Positions 5,225 through 5,492 of a stretch of 5,492 nucleotides of DNA are shown here, piece after piece (the stretch's first letter is position 1; every line of letters starts with the position of its first letter). The DNA comes from Deltaproteobacteria bacterium (lineage in GTDB: Bacteria > Desulfobacterota > Desulfobulbia > Desulfobulbales > BM004): the NCBI GenBank assembly GCA_019312985.1, contig JAFDCC010000011.1, positions 1 through 5,492 of the forward strand, in the 5' to 3' direction. A program made the position numbers and the translations under genes. Under the pieces are notes generated by a model. The model made no database searches. It was not told the DNA's origin and saw only the letters and a list, made by a program, of their open reading frames with translations.

Positions 5225-5492
5225 TTGCAGAAAAAGATCATTCTCGTTGTTGAAGATGATGAGGACATTCAACAACTTGTCGGCTACACTCTCATTAAGT
5301 CCGGGTTTCTTGTGGAGTATGCTGATTCAGGTGAAGAGGGTCTGAAAAAAATAAAACGGCAGCGGCCCGATCTCATCCTTCTTGATCTCATGCTGCCCGG
5401 CATGGACGGCAAGGAATTTTGCCGGATTATCCACAGTGGTGAAAGCCTCTATGCTGACATCTCCATTATCATGCTGACCGCAAAAGGCGAGG
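5225..5492 (+). CDS. phoB: PhoB-type phosphate regulon response regulator, receiver domain (partial, runs off the right edge)
   Basis: The 89 visible residues form most of a CheY-like receiver domain. KKIILVVEDD (3-12) supplies the acidic pocket (E10, D11, D12), LILLDLMLPGMDG (50-62) carries the phosphorylated aspartate D54, and IIMLTAKGE (81-89) carries the conserved T85. The LPGMDG and LTAKGE wording is typical of OmpR/PhoB regulators, and the position behind pstB strongly suggests PhoB. The DNA-binding winged helix should lie beyond the edge and cannot be checked. The start is TTG 5225: it gives the normal short lead before the first strand, has AGAGG upstream, and no ATG or GTG is available in frame after the pstB stop. 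Lying 24 bases after pstB, it is probably transcribed from the pstS promoter, giving autoactivation. No phoU separates it from pstB. Confidence 0.9.
   Translation, partial: MQKKIILVVEDDEDIQQLVGYTLIKSGFLVEYADSGEEGLKKIKRQRPDLILLDLMLPGMDGKEFCRIIHSGESLYADISIIMLTAKGE

Noticed and set aside
4274..5275. 333-residue minus-strand open frame opposite pstB
   Set aside because: It is antisense to a PstB with all catalytic motifs intact. Long opposite-strand frames are a common by-product of coding bias, and the product has no recognisable domain.

Overview
The window is a phosphate-uptake (Pst) and phosphate-signalling (Pho) locus of a Gram-negative bacterium. From left to right it holds: the first 12 codons of a minus-strand gene that looks like a PhoR-type sensor kinase (1-38); a divergent intergenic region with a regulatory array (45-318); pstC (319-1707); pstA (1700-2980); a second regulatory intergenic region (2981-3155); pstS (3156-4202); a 92-base gap; pstB (4295-5200, start uncertain); and the first 89 codons of a PhoB-type response regulator, which runs off the right edge (from 5225, TTG start). 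All complete genes are on the plus strand. There is no mobile element, tRNA, rRNA or CRISPR array.

The organism cannot be named from this sequence. PstS has a Sec signal peptide and a periplasmic binding-protein architecture without a lipobox, which points to a Gram-negative cell. PstC carries the PstC_N-type N-terminal extension and PstA the DUF3333-type N-terminal region, a pairing I know mainly from Proteobacteria in the broad sense, including alpha-, gamma- and former delta-proteobacteria. The base composition looks balanced, with AT-rich promoter regions. Desulfobacterota or another proteobacterial lineage is a guess only.

The genes form one circuit. PstS captures phosphate in the periplasm, PstC and PstA form the membrane channel, and PstB supplies ATP hydrolysis. 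In known systems the transporter, with PhoU, signals phosphate sufficiency to PhoR, and PhoR controls PhoB. PhoU is not in this window. Both intergenic regions carry direct repeats in an 11-base register, with half-sites TTAAC(A) and (C/T)TGTCA(Y), the spacing of PhoB boxes. An almost identical 20-base core lies upstream of pstC and of pstS. I infer two PhoB-activated promoters, one for pstC-pstA and one for pstS-pstB-phoB, giving positive feedback on the regulator.

The content is mostly a known system. The points worth a second look are the phased operator arrays, the gene order with pstS third and its own promoter, two perfect inverted repeats (121-166 and 3019-3051), the uncertain PstB start, and the TTG start of the response regulator. 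I saw no evidence of a wholly undescribed system.
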